Positions 37,104 to 45,556 of a stretch of DNA of 64,000 nucleotides are shown in pieces. Source of the stretch: Edaphobacter sp. (GTDB lineage Bacteria > Acidobacteriota > Terriglobia > Terriglobales > Acidobacteriaceae). The translations under genes were made by a program, and so were the position numbers. The stretch covers positions 124,001 to 188,000 of the forward strand of contig NZ_JAPWKF010000010.1 in NCBI RefSeq assembly GCF_028283685.1. The letters run 5' to 3'. The notes beneath the pieces were generated by a model. That model saw only the letters and a program-made list of their open reading frames with translations, was not told the DNA's origin and did no database searches. The first letter of the stretch is position 1; the number at the start of each line of letters is the position of its first letter.

Positions 37104-37691
37104 GTGTTAAAAGATCAGAAACAGACCGCCACCCCTCGGAAGCCGCGCGCAGATGCGCAGCGTAACCGCTCCCATTTGCTGGAGATAGCCCGTCAGGCCT
37201 TCACCCGCTCCGGCGGCGATGCCAGCATGGACGAGATTGCAAAACTGGCAGGAGTCGGCCCCGGAACCCTCTACCGTCACTTCCCCAACCGCGATGCTCT
37301 GCTCGAGGCCGTCTACATCACCGAGCTGCAGAAGCTGGCCGTCGCCGAAAAGGAGTTCGCCGCGACCCTGCCGCCGGTCGAGGCGCTGCGTGCGTGGATG
37401 AAGCTCTTCGTCGACTACATCGCTGCCAAGCAGATCATCCACTCGGCGCTCGATGCCCTGGTCTCTCGCGGGTCGAACGTCTTCGACTGCAGCCTCTCGC
37501 TGATCCAGGGATCCATCACCGGACTGTTAAGCCGAGCCGTCGCCAGCGGAGACATACGCGGCGACATCGACGGGATGGACCTGCTGCGCGCGCTCTTCGG
37601 CGTCTCCAACACGGCCTCCAACCCGGACTGGCCGGTGAGCGCGAAGCGGCTGGTCGATATCCTCATCCTCGGCTCAAGACCAGTGGAATAG
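37104..37691 (+). CDS. TetR-family transcriptional regulator
   Basis: 195 residues. GTG 37104 is the first start after the operators; the open frame extends back to 36942 through them and through SDR coding DNA, so it is not used. Helix-turn-helix: HLLEIARQAFTRSGGDASMDEIAKLAGVGPGTLYRHFPNRDALLEAVY. The C-terminal ligand domain has the SALDALVSRG and LLRALFGV pattern of AcrR-like repressors. Ribosome site is poor. Probably autoregulated. Confidence 0.88.
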   Translation: MLKDQKQTATPRKPRADAQRNRSHLLEIARQAFTRSGGDASMDEIAKLAGVGPGTLYRHFPNRDALLEAVYITELQKLAVAEKEFAATLPPVEALRAWMKLFVDYIAAKQIIHSALDALVSRGSNVFDCSLSLIQGSITGLLSRAVASGDIRGDIDGMDLLRALFGVSNTASNPDWPVSAKRLVDILILGSRPVE

Positions 37692-37697
37692 TCGTCG

Positions 37698-38099
37698 CTA
37701 CCGCAACCGGTCCCTCACCGAACCGCGCACCAGGTAGAGGAAGAAGACCAGCACCAGCAGGGCGCGGATCAGGAAGAAGGCCACCTTCGTCCTCTCGAAG
37801 AAGTAGAAGTCGCCGGAGCTCAGCAGCAGGCAGCCCGCCGTGACGATCGCCCATCCCCACTTCCTCAGCGTCAGCAGTCCGAAGATGCCCACGCCCAGAA
37901 TGGTGCAGACGCCCAGCACGCTGTACTTGGCCGTGCCCATGCCAAAGGTGCCGCGCAGCGCGGCGAAGACGTTGAGGATGGTCATGAAGATCATGAACAT
38001 GCAGATACCGGCGATACCGGGCAGCATGCCGCCGGCGCGGGCCTCCAGCCGACGGATCTCGGCGGCGTCCTTCGAATCGATCTGGTTCTCGTCGTTCAT
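37698..38099 (-). CDS. Small four-helix membrane protein
   Basis: 133 residues with four hydrophobic segments (GIAGICMFMIFMTILNVFAAL, YSVLGVCTILGVGIFGLLTL, WAIVTAGCLLLSSGDFYFF, ALLVLVFFLYLVRG). Its ATG overlaps the stop of the cytochrome c gene as ATGA, so the two are co-translated. A role in anchoring or assembling the cytochrome is possible but only suggested by coupling. No family recognised. Confidence 0.7.
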   Translation of the reverse strand: MNDENQIDSKDAAEIRRLEARAGGMLPGIAGICMFMIFMTILNVFAALRGTFGMGTAKYSVLGVCTILGVGIFGLLTLRKWGWAIVTAGCLLLSSGDFYFFERTKVAFFLIRALLVLVFFLYLVRGSVRDRLR

Positions 38100-38443
38100 A
38101 GCGTGTGCAGGTATGCCAGCAGGTCGCTCAGGTCCTCGTCGCCAAGGACGTTGGCCTGCGCCGGCATCATACCCCTTCCGTGAAGAATCGTGGCCGTGAC
38201 GCGCTCATCGGTGGCTGCTGCGCCGCTCGGCAGGTACTGCTTCTTGTACACGCCCATCAGCGGAGGCCCAACGATATTGCTGTCGTTGCGGTCCGCATGG
38301 CAGATGACGCAGTGCTGCTGAAAGACGTTGTAGCCGCTCTTCTCATGGGCGGTCAGCTGGTTCAGAGGCTTGGGCTGAGGCCCGGAAGGCTTACATCCCG
38401 CAAGGCCACAGGTCATCATCAACAGCAAACACAAACGACGCAT
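38096..38443 (-). CDS. Lipoprotein c-type cytochrome
   Basis: 115 residues. Signal peptide with lipobox LAGC (MRRLCLLLMMTCGLAGC), one haem site CVICH, and distal Met in HGRGMMPAQ: a class I monohaem cytochrome c tethered to a membrane. YNVFQQHCVICHADR...GPPLMGVY matches small cytochromes that carry electrons in respiratory chains. Overlaps the membrane-protein gene by four bases and follows TauE by 16 bp: a three-gene operon. Confidence 0.9.
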   Translation of the reverse strand: MRRLCLLLMMTCGLAGCKPSGPQPKPLNQLTAHEKSGYNVFQQHCVICHADRNDSNIVGPPLMGVYKKQYLPSGAAATDERVTATILHGRGMMPAQANVLGDEDLSDLLAYLHTL

Positions 38444-38459
38444 ATCGTTATTCTCTCAC

Positions 38460-39212
38460 TTATCCGCGCGCCGCCTGAGCAAGCAGCAATGCCGCGATGC
38501 CGATAAGGCCGGCATAGACATAGCGAAGAAAGTGATCTCCGTGCATGCGGTGATTCACGGCTCGGCCGAGCCAGATCGCCGGCCAGAGCACCGGCAGGCA
38601 CAACAGGTAATAGCGGGTGACCGCCGGCACCCACAGGCCAGCCAGCCAGTAGCCCACCATGCCGACGATGCTTGCGGGGAGAAAATATCCCTGGAGCGTC
38701 GCGCGAAACTGCTGCGCCGTCCAGCGTCGCATGGCGCCGTAGATCACCAGGGGCGGTCCATTCATCCCCCAGGCTCCGCCGAGTACACCGGCGAAGAATC
38801 CGCAGCCGAACAGCAGGCCTCGATGCTCTTCCTTCAGCTCCGGCGGCCGGCGGCCGAGGAGCGAGTAGAAGGAGAACGCCAAAATAAAGATTGCCAGGCA
38901 GACCTTGACTGCGCGTTGGTGGCTGCTGGTCAGCAGCAGGAGGCCTGCCGGAATGCCTAACAGGGTGGAGGCGAACAACCACCCCGCACTACGCACGTGG
39001 ATCTTGCGCCAGTCCTGCACCACCACCACGGCAGCGATGGTAATGGAGACAAGGACCGCTAAGGGTGCTGCCACAGTAATCGGGATATAAAGCGCAAGCA
39101 GGGGGACGGCAACCAGCGCCTCGCCAAACCCAAAGGCGGAGCGGATGAATGTGGCAAAGAACACCACGCCCACCACCTCCAGCGCGACGCCGCTCACGAC
39201 ACTCGCGATCAC
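38460..39212 (-). CDS. TauE/SafE-family anion exporter
   Basis: 250 residues starting GTG 39212. Eight or so membrane segments with the two-fold TauE repeat: TFIRSAFGFGEALVAVPLLALYIP and GLLFGCGFFAGVLGGAWGMNGPPLVIYGAM. Members export sulfite, sulfoacetate or related anions. Adjacency to a cytochrome c lipoprotein could reflect sulfur-compound metabolism (inference). Confidence 0.88.
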   Translation of the reverse strand: MIASVVSGVALEVVGVVFFATFIRSAFGFGEALVAVPLLALYIPITVAAPLAVLVSITIAAVVVVQDWRKIHVRSAGWLFASTLLGIPAGLLLLTSSHQRAVKVCLAIFILAFSFYSLLGRRPPELKEEHRGLLFGCGFFAGVLGGAWGMNGPPLVIYGAMRRWTAQQFRATLQGYFLPASIVGMVGYWLAGLWVPAVTRYYLLCLPVLWPAIWLGRAVNHRMHGDHFLRYVYAGLIGIAALLLAQAARG

Positions 39213-39328
39213 TACTGGAAGACCTTCCGCATGCTTCTATTCTAAAGGATGCCGGACCATCATAAACCTTTTATACGCAATGATTTAGAAGGACAAATTT
39301 CTCTGATTTCGTGCCGGATTTATGCCAT

Positions 39329-40999
39329 CTAGTTCGCTGCGGCGATCAGCCCGACGATCTTATCCATCGCCTTCATGTCCTCACTCGAGTGCGGCGAGTG
39401 GGTCGAGTCCATGATGGAGAAGATCACCGTCTTTCCGCTGGCGCACTCGATGAAGCCGCCCAGGGCACGTGCCTCTCCCAGCGTACCGGTCTTGGCGAAG
39501 ACGTGATCCTTGAGCGCTGTCCTGCCGAAGCGCGCGACCAGCGAGCCGTCTTCGCCGCCGATCGGCAACGTCTTCTTCCAGTCGGCGAACCAGGGCTGCG
39601 TCGTCGCATAGTGCAGCAGCTTCACCGTCGCCCGTGGGGCCAGCAGATCGTGGCCGCTGAGGCCCGAGCCATCGAAGAAGACGAAGTCGTCGGGGTCGAT
39701 GCCGACGCGCGTCGTAAGGAAGGCGCGGACCACGCGGGCTCCGTTCGCCGTCGAGCCATCACCCAGCACGGCAGCGCCGACGTTGTGCAGAAACATCTCG
39801 GCATGCAGATTCTGGCTGACCTTGTTGGTTACGGTCATGTCCTCGATCAGGGCGGGCGAGGTGTGCGTAGCCAGCACGGTCTCCGGCGCAGGCGCAGCGC
39901 AGTTGCTGACGCATGCGGTGGGCGTGCCCTTGGCGATGGCGTAGCTGCGGTCTTCGAGCGTCACGGTCTCGTGCGAGGCAGCATAGTAGCCGCGGGAGTC
40001 TGTCGGGAGACGGTGCTTCGCCTTCGCCACGCCGGTGACGAGGATGCCGCGCTGCTCCAGCAGCGATTTGAAGACCATCGCGGCGTACTCGGCGGGATCG
40101 TGGATGGCGATCTCCTCATCGTCCGGCTGCGCGTCAACTGCAATGGAGCCGTAGAGCCGCAGAGCCTTCGAACCCATCGCACGGTCGATCTGCACATGGC
40201 TTCCACTTTTTGCTGGACCGGTGATCAGCGCCGTCGCATCGACGGTGTAGTAGGGCGCGATGGGATCGAGCGTGATGACGGCAGGCTGGCCCGGAGCCGC
40301 TCCGGGAGCGACCTTGAGCACGAGCTGATTGTCGGTGATGGTGAGCGCGGAGACGGGCGCGCCATAGCCCCACAGCGAATCGTCGATCGACCATTCCTCG
40401 GGATAGGGTTCCCACGGATAGAGCGTGTCGTCGCCGACGATGTCGCCGTTGACCACCTTCAGGCCGGTCTTCGCAACATCGTCGGCCATCTGCTTCAGGT
40501 AGCGCAGAGCGTCGGGCTCAGGCAGCGCAGGGCCGCCCGGTGTGGGCTTGGGACGAAGTGCAGGCGGAACGTACGGGATGGTGCGTCCGGAGAGGTTGGC
40601 GTCGCCGCCACCTACCAGCACGACATCGCCTGCAAGGTTCGCGGGCGTGTTGAAGCTGCCACGCGCAACCACCCTGGTCTCAAACGTCGCCTGCGAGCCG
40701 AGCAGGGCGAGCGCGGTAGCCGTGGTGAACATCTTGGTGTTGCTGGCGGGCTGAAAGAGCTGGCCATCGTTCAGCGAATAGATCGGTGTACCGTCCATCG
40801 CCGTGACGTCGATGCCCCAGTGTGCGCGAGCGACTGCGGGCGCGGAGAGCACCTCGTCGATCTGCTTCGCCAGTGGCGTGCACGGGCCGCTGCGTCCCGC
40901 CTTCGCCGCTACCGCACCATCGCATCCCACGTCGGCTGTCTGCGCCATCAGAGGACACACCGCCGCCGCCAAAGCCGCCACCACCAGCACTTTGTTCAT
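39329..40999 (-). CDS. dacB: D-Ala-D-Ala carboxypeptidase/endopeptidase, PBP4 class
   Basis: 556 residues from ATG 40999; signal peptide MNKVLVVAALAAAVCPLMAQ. Family S13 peptidase that trims or cleaves peptidoglycan cross-links in the periplasm. SxxK is PASNTKMFTT, KTG is VFAKTGTLGEA. The second motif, DGSGLSGHDLLAPR, has Asp where family members usually show Asn in SxxN. The PBP4-type insert between SxxK and SxN is present (residues ~100-330). Good family match. Confidence 0.9.
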   Translation of the reverse strand: MNKVLVVAALAAAVCPLMAQTADVGCDGAVAAKAGRSGPCTPLAKQIDEVLSAPAVARAHWGIDVTAMDGTPIYSLNDGQLFQPASNTKMFTTATALALLGSQATFETRVVARGSFNTPANLAGDVVLVGGGDANLSGRTIPYVPPALRPKPTPGGPALPEPDALRYLKQMADDVAKTGLKVVNGDIVGDDTLYPWEPYPEEWSIDDSLWGYGAPVSALTITDNQLVLKVAPGAAPGQPAVITLDPIAPYYTVDATALITGPAKSGSHVQIDRAMGSKALRLYGSIAVDAQPDDEEIAIHDPAEYAAMVFKSLLEQRGILVTGVAKAKHRLPTDSRGYYAASHETVTLEDRSYAIAKGTPTACVSNCAAPAPETVLATHTSPALIEDMTVTNKVSQNLHAEMFLHNVGAAVLGDGSTANGARVVRAFLTTRVGIDPDDFVFFDGSGLSGHDLLAPRATVKLLHYATTQPWFADWKKTLPIGGEDGSLVARFGRTALKDHVFAKTGTLGEARALGGFIECASGKTVIFSIMDSTHSPHSSEDMKAMDKIVGLIAAAN

Positions 41000-41262
41000 A
41001 TCCGCGCAGTCTAGCATCTTGTGGCGGCGTGGTTGTGGATGGCGGATGCTTTGGGAGCTGTGGCTAGCAGAGTGCATTTAGGGCTGGGAGGCATTGCGGC
41101 CGAAAAGCAGGTTCCTCCACTGCGCTCTGCGCGCTTCGGTCGGAATGACAGTTTTTGGGTGGCGTGCTGTGAAGAAAAGCAGACGCCTCAACTGCTCTGC
41201 GAAATGGCAACGGGATTTAGAAGGAACGAAATCGAAGATGCAACGGGCATAGACTTCTGTTA
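41000..41262. other. Intergenic with two repeat copies
   Basis: 263 bp between divergent dacB and folP. It holds a full CATTCCG-type repeat (41101-41150, reverse orientation) and a degenerate one (about 41173-41213, AAAAGCAGACG...CTGCTCTGCG). No ORF of merit. Confidence 0.5.
41101..41150. repeat. CATTCCG dispersed repeat, copy D (reverse)
   Basis: Reads AAAAGCAGGTTCCTCC at the left end and CGGAATGACAG at the right, with a palindromic GCGCTCTGCGCGC core. Same ends as copies A, B and C, and adjacent to a degenerate copy. Confidence 0.65.
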
Positions 41263-42180
41263 ATGCCTTTTGCTCCTCGATCCTCGTTCGTGTGGAAGCT
41301 GCGCTCGCGCTCGCTGGAGCTTGGCGCACGCACGCTGGTGATGGGGATTCTGAACGTGACGCCGGATTCCTTCTCCGACGGCGGGCACTTCTATGACGCG
41401 GCCTCGGCCCCCGAACGCGCGCTGGACCACGCGATCCACATGCTCGACCACGGCGCGGACCTGCTGGATACAGGCGGCGAGTCGACACGTCCGAACGCGA
41501 CGCCGGTCTCGACGACAGAGGAGCAGCAGCGCGTGCTGCCGGTGATCGAAGCCGTCCTGCGCGAGAGGCCGCGCACCGTCATCTCGATCGACACCTTTCA
41601 TGCGGAGACGGCACGCGCCGCAGTGGCAGCAGGAGCCGAGATCGTCAACGACGTCAGCGGCCTGATGTGGGACGATGCGATGGCGGCAATCTGTGCTGAG
41701 CTGCGCTGTGGCGTGGTGCTGATGCACGCACGCGGAACGCCACAGCAGTGGAGCACACTGCCTGCTCTCGACAAAGCGGAGATTATGCCGACGATTACGC
41801 ATGGCCTGGAAGAGTGCCTTGCGAAGGCCTCCGCCGCAGGGATTGCGCGTGAGGCGATCGTGCTTGATCCGGGCCTTGGCTTCGGCAAGCGCGGCGATGA
41901 GAACTACACGGTGCTGGCACGGCTCGACGAGATGAGGCACTTCGATCTGCCGCTGCTGATCGGCCTGTCGCGCAAAGGCTTTCTGGCACAGACGCTGGCG
42001 ACAGCACCGGGGCTTGGCCAGATTTACAAAGAACTGCCCGCGCCTGCTGACCGCCTGCATGCGACCGTTGCGGCAGATGTGGCAGCGATTCTCGCAGGGG
42101 CGCATATCGTGCGCGTGCATGACGTGCAGGCGGCAGCAGAGGCGGCGGCGATCGCGGACAGCATCCTGCGTCGCGGCTGA
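41263..42180 (+). CDS. folP: Dihydropteroate synthase
   Basis: 305 residues. Condenses 6-hydroxymethyl-dihydropterin pyrophosphate with para-aminobenzoate in folate synthesis. Marks: GILNVTPDSFSDGG, DTGGESTRP, VISIDTFHAETARAAV, VLMHARGTPQQW, DPGLGFGKRGDENY and GLSRKGFL. Supplies the folate on which PurU and purine formyl transfer rely. Length slightly above norm because of an N-terminal ~20-residue tail. Confidence 0.96.
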   Translation: MPFAPRSSFVWKLRSRSLELGARTLVMGILNVTPDSFSDGGHFYDAASAPERALDHAIHMLDHGADLLDTGGESTRPNATPVSTTEEQQRVLPVIEAVLRERPRTVISIDTFHAETARAAVAAGAEIVNDVSGLMWDDAMAAICAELRCGVVLMHARGTPQQWSTLPALDKAEIMPTITHGLEECLAKASAAGIAREAIVLDPGLGFGKRGDENYTVLARLDEMRHFDLPLLIGLSRKGFLAQTLATAPGLGQIYKELPAPADRLHATVAADVAAILAGAHIVRVHDVQAAAEAAAIADSILRRG

Positions 42181-42243
42181 GCCAGATCCCAGATCAATGA
42201 TGCGTGATGGATCGCAGCACGCAGATCGAATAGAGTGGCTGGC

Positions 42244-43837
42244 ATGCCTTTCACTCGCAGACAGTTGATCGCAAACACGGCTCTCGCCTCTGGCTATTCC
42301 CTGATGCCCCGCACGATGCATGCTTTTCAGCAAGGCGCACCTGCCGGTTCCCCCGATGCCTACGCCACGCCGCTGCCCGATCTTGCAGGGCCGGTGCAGC
42401 CGACGTGGGAGTCGCTGCGCGAGAGCTGGCACGTGCCCTCGTGGTTCAACCAGGCGAAGTTCGGCATCTTCATTCACTGGGGGCTTTACTCGATTCCGGC
42501 GCACGGGAGCGAATGGTACGAGCGCCATATGTATAAGGATGCGGACGGCATCGCGTGGCACGCCAAGACCTATGGTCCGCAGGACAAGTTCGGATACAAG
42601 GAGTTCATCCCCCTCTTCAAGCCGGACAAATATCACGCCGAGGAGTGGATCTCGCTCTTCAAACGCGCCGGTGCAAACTATGTCGTTCCCGTAGCGGAGC
42701 ACCATGACGGCTTCCCGATGTACGACTCCAGGCTGACGCCGTGGTGCGCGGGAAAGATGGGGCCGAAGCGTGACCTGACGGGCGAACTGGAGGCCGCGGC
42801 ACGAAAGCAGAACATGATCTTCGGCCTCTCGTCGCACCGCATGGAGCATGCCTACTTCGCCTATCCCGCGAAGGGCCTGAAGAACGACCAGTTCGACCCG
42901 AAGTATGCGGGCTTCTACGGGCCGCCGATCGACCAGGAGTTTAACTCCGGCAACAACTCGAAGATCTTTCAGATGGACTGGCTGGCAAGGGTGCAGGAGC
43001 TGGTGGATAAGTTCTCACCGCAGCTGCTGTACTTCGACAACGGCGTGAACTCGCGCGCCTACGACGAGGTAAAGCTGCGTGCAGCGGCGTATCTGTACAA
43101 CCGCGCCAGCGAGCGCGGGTACGAGACGACGCTGGCGACCAAGGATGACGCATTTCTTTATGGCACGGTGCAGGACTTCGAAGGGACGCACCATGCTCCG
43201 AAGTGGCCGTACGCCGGGGCGTGGCAGTGCGACAGCCCTATCGGCAACTCATGGGGCTACATCGAAGGCCTGAAGGTTGCGAGCGGCCTCTCGCTGATTC
43301 ACCAGTTCATGGCGGTAGCCAGCTGCGGCGGCAATCTTCTGCTCAACGTCTCGCCCAGGGGGGACGGTTCCATCCCGGAAGACCAGCAGGCGTCGCTGCG
43401 TACGCTGGGCGACTGGCTGGCAGAGAACGGCGAGGCAATCTACGGCTCACGCGCCTGGATCAGGCCGGGGGAAGGGACGGGAGTGACTGCAGCTCCGAAT
43501 GGCGACTGGAAGGGCCGCTCGACGGCCATCCTCGACTGGCCGCGAGTCGAAGCGGAGAAGCAAAAGCCATATACGGAGGCCGACTTCCGCTTCACCACCA
43601 AGGACAGCAAGCTCTACGCCATCGGCTACAAGTACCCCACGGGTGAGGCAACGCTGAAGAGCTTTGCCTCCGGCAACGCGAAGATCGAGCGCGTCTCACT
43701 GATCGGCAAGAAACCCATAACGGTGAAGTTTCGGCAGACGGTCGACGGGCTGGTATGCCCTCTGCCCTGCCCGCACTGCGGCAGCGGACGAGCCTTATGT
43801 GCTGCGGATCGAAGGGACGATGCCGCTAGGACTTTGA
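42244..43837 (+). CDS. Exported alpha-L-fucosidase, GH29 (one frameshift)
   Basis: About 530 residues after correction. Signal MPFTRRQLIANTALASG is Tat-like. GH29 core: WFNQAKFGIFIHWGLYSIPAHGSEWYE, YVVPVAEHHDGF and LLYFDNGVNS, whose Asp is the expected nucleophile. The frame breaks near 43770-43790: one base too many; the other frame gives ADEPYVLRIEGTMPLGL and stops at 43837, overlapping the TetR stop by 12 bases. Removes fucose from glycans outside the cytoplasm. GTG 42235 is an alternative start. Confidence 0.88.
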
Positions 43838-44515
43838 TTGCCTATCGAGTGCTGCCTCGTCGCCGTAGATGACTTCAAGCAGCTCGGCGGCGAGCTTGTG
43901 TAGAGGGCGAAGGAAGGGATTTCCCGCGAGCTTGATGCCGGTCATGACCATCTTCAGCGTCTTGTCATAGAGCACCATAGTGCGCCTTTGCCCGGCGCTG
44001 CGGTCGTAGACCCAGAAGAGGATCAGGCCCATCTGGTACATCCAGAGGAGGCGGGGAAGGTAGGGGGTGAGGTTGGAGGGCAGTTTGATGCCGGCCTGCG
44101 TAACTGCCTTTTCGAAGAAGGCGATGTCCTGCTCGCGGATCGCCGCGGTTTCCTTGCTGAAAGGCGAGAGAGGATGCTCAGGATCGGCGTGTGCGGAGAG
44201 GGCGCCGAGAAGCTTGCGGTTAGGCGCAAAGACCTCGAACTTGGTGGAGATGATGGCGCGGAGCAGCGGTTCGAGCAGCTTGTTCTTGCCCATCTGTTCC
44301 GCGATGAGTGACAGCATCTCTGCCTGGGAGCGCTCGTAGAAGGCCATCACGATGGCCTCCTTGGACTCGAAGTAGTAGTAGGCGGCGCCAGCGGCGACAC
44401 CGGCGGCGGCTGCGATCTCGCGCATGGTGGCACGCTCGAAGCCGCGCTCACGGAAGATGTTCAGCGCGGCATCGAGGATGCGGGTTCGTGTCTCTTCTGA
44501 TTTTCTGGTCTTCAT
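43826..44515 (-). CDS. TetR-family transcriptional regulator
   Basis: 229 residues. HTH: RILDAALNIFRERGFERATMREIAAAAGVAAGAAYYYFESKEAIVMAFYE. The C-terminal domain ends GIKLAGNPFLRPLHKLAAELLEVIYG. It is the last gene of a leftward three-gene unit with two small membrane proteins and would control it through the operators at 45360-45449. The inducer is unknown. Confidence 0.92.
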   Translation of the reverse strand: MKTRKSEETRTRILDAALNIFRERGFERATMREIAAAAGVAAGAAYYYFESKEAIVMAFYERSQAEMLSLIAEQMGKNKLLEPLLRAIISTKFEVFAPNRKLLGALSAHADPEHPLSPFSKETAAIREQDIAFFEKAVTQAGIKLPSNLTPYLPRLLWMYQMGLILFWVYDRSAGQRRTMVLYDKTLKMVMTGIKLAGNPFLRPLHKLAAELLEVIYGDEAALDRQSKS

Positions 44516-44525
44516 GCTTCAGGGT

Positions 44526-44927
44526 TCATCTTAGCTCTGACGACCTGGCGTACCGCGGCTCTAACGATCTGGCGTGCCTCATCCTGCTCCCTTTCTTCAA
44601 CGTTGCCAGGACCAGCAGGTCGAAGGAGAAGAGGACGCCGAGCAGCATCAGGCCAAAGCCCAACTTTATTAGCACCATATCCACCAGCTGCGTGCGCGAA
44701 CTGAGATAGTCCTGCGTCAGCAGCGTGACGCCGAGATAGCCCGCACTGACGATTACCAGTCCGGCGATCAGCAGCCTGCCGACCCAGGCTTCCACGGATG
44801 GCCGATCGCCTGACGAGGGCTTGCCGGCAGGCTCACTTGCCAGATACAGCATGCGTGCCAGGAACGCTGTCACGACAAACAGAAGAATCGGGTAGGTCCA
44901 GTAATAGGCTTCGAGACTGATTCTCAT
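44526..44927 (-). CDS. Small membrane protein in TetR operon
   Basis: 133 residues, three to four hydrophobic segments (YYWTYPILLFVVTAFLARMLYL, LLIAGLVIVSAGYLGVTLLT, FGLMLLGVLFSFDLLVLATL) and a basic tail. Similar in architecture to the neighbouring 124-aa protein, notably the shared 'Q/E...S....KLG..L' helix before the last segment, so the two may pair or be distant paralogs. No known family. Confidence 0.65.
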   Translation of the reverse strand: MRISLEAYYWTYPILLFVVTAFLARMLYLASEPAGKPSSGDRPSVEAWVGRLLIAGLVIVSAGYLGVTLLTQDYLSSRTQLVDMVLIKLGFGLMLLGVLFSFDLLVLATLKKGSRMRHARSLEPRYARSSELR

Positions 44928-44968
44928 GATGGTTCTCCCTTCTGCTTTCTTGAACCGGCATTTGTTAT

Positions 44969-45343
44969 TCAGGCGATGCGGGGCGGCGGGATGACTTCCG
45001 GCTGCGTGGAGCGGTGGCGCATCTTGGCGAAGATGATGATGTTGAAGAAATGCATGCCGCCGAGGATGAGCAGGACGACGCCGATCTTGGTGCTCTCCAG
45101 CTCGATGGCCTCGCGGAGAGTCGCCAATGGCGCATGCGTGGTGAGGGCCAGGGCAATGTAGCCAATGTTGATGAGGTAGAAGCCGACGACGAGCAGGTGG
45201 TTCACGGAGTCGGCCAGTTCGGCGTTGCCGTGGAAGGCGTCGACCAGGAAGACACGGCCGTTTTCATGCAGCGTGCGCGCGACCCAAACAGTAAGTGCAA
45301 CGCTGATGGCGAGGTAGACGAAATAGCAGGCTGCAACATTCAT
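44969..45343 (-). CDS. Small membrane protein in TetR operon
   Basis: 124 residues, three hydrophobic segments (YFVYLAISVALTVWVA, LLVVGFYLINIGYIALAL, IGVVLLILGGMHFFNIIIFA). First gene of the operon; its 5' region carries two matched palindromes. No motif allows a function. Regulation by an adjacent TetR suggests a response to a lipophilic or toxic compound (inference). Confidence 0.65.
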   Translation of the reverse strand: MNVAACYFVYLAISVALTVWVARTLHENGRVFLVDAFHGNAELADSVNHLLVVGFYLINIGYIALALTTHAPLATLREAIELESTKIGVVLLILGGMHFFNIIIFAKMRHRSTQPEVIPPPRIA

Positions 45344-45359
45344 AGCTGTACTCCTTCTC

Positions 45360-45449
45360 TATTTTTGAACGCGTTCGAAAATAACCTATCTCAATAGATA
45401 CCAGCTTTCCAGCCCGGGTTGCAGATATTTTTGAACATGTTCGAAAATA
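45360..45449. promoter_or_regulatory. Two 24-bp TetR-type operators
   Basis: Near-identical palindromes at 45360-45383 and 45426-45449: each reads TATTTTTGAAC, two variable bases (GC or AT), then GTTCGAAAATA. Starts are 66 bp apart. They flank the promoter region of the leftward membrane/TetR operon and lie upstream of rmuC. An ATCT-ATTG-AGAT inverted repeat is between them. Confidence 0.75.
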
Positions 45450-45556
45450 TTTAGGCTGACGTTCTGGCTCATGAAATAACGCGATGCTTCGCTTTCCACA
45501 TGGCGGATAGCGGCTGGCTAACGGGTCGGTGCTATTCTTTGGCGAAGGAAAGACGA

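Noticed and set aside
39311..41014. 567-aa open frame antisense to dacB
   Set aside because: Shadow; dacB carries SxxK and KTG on the other strand.
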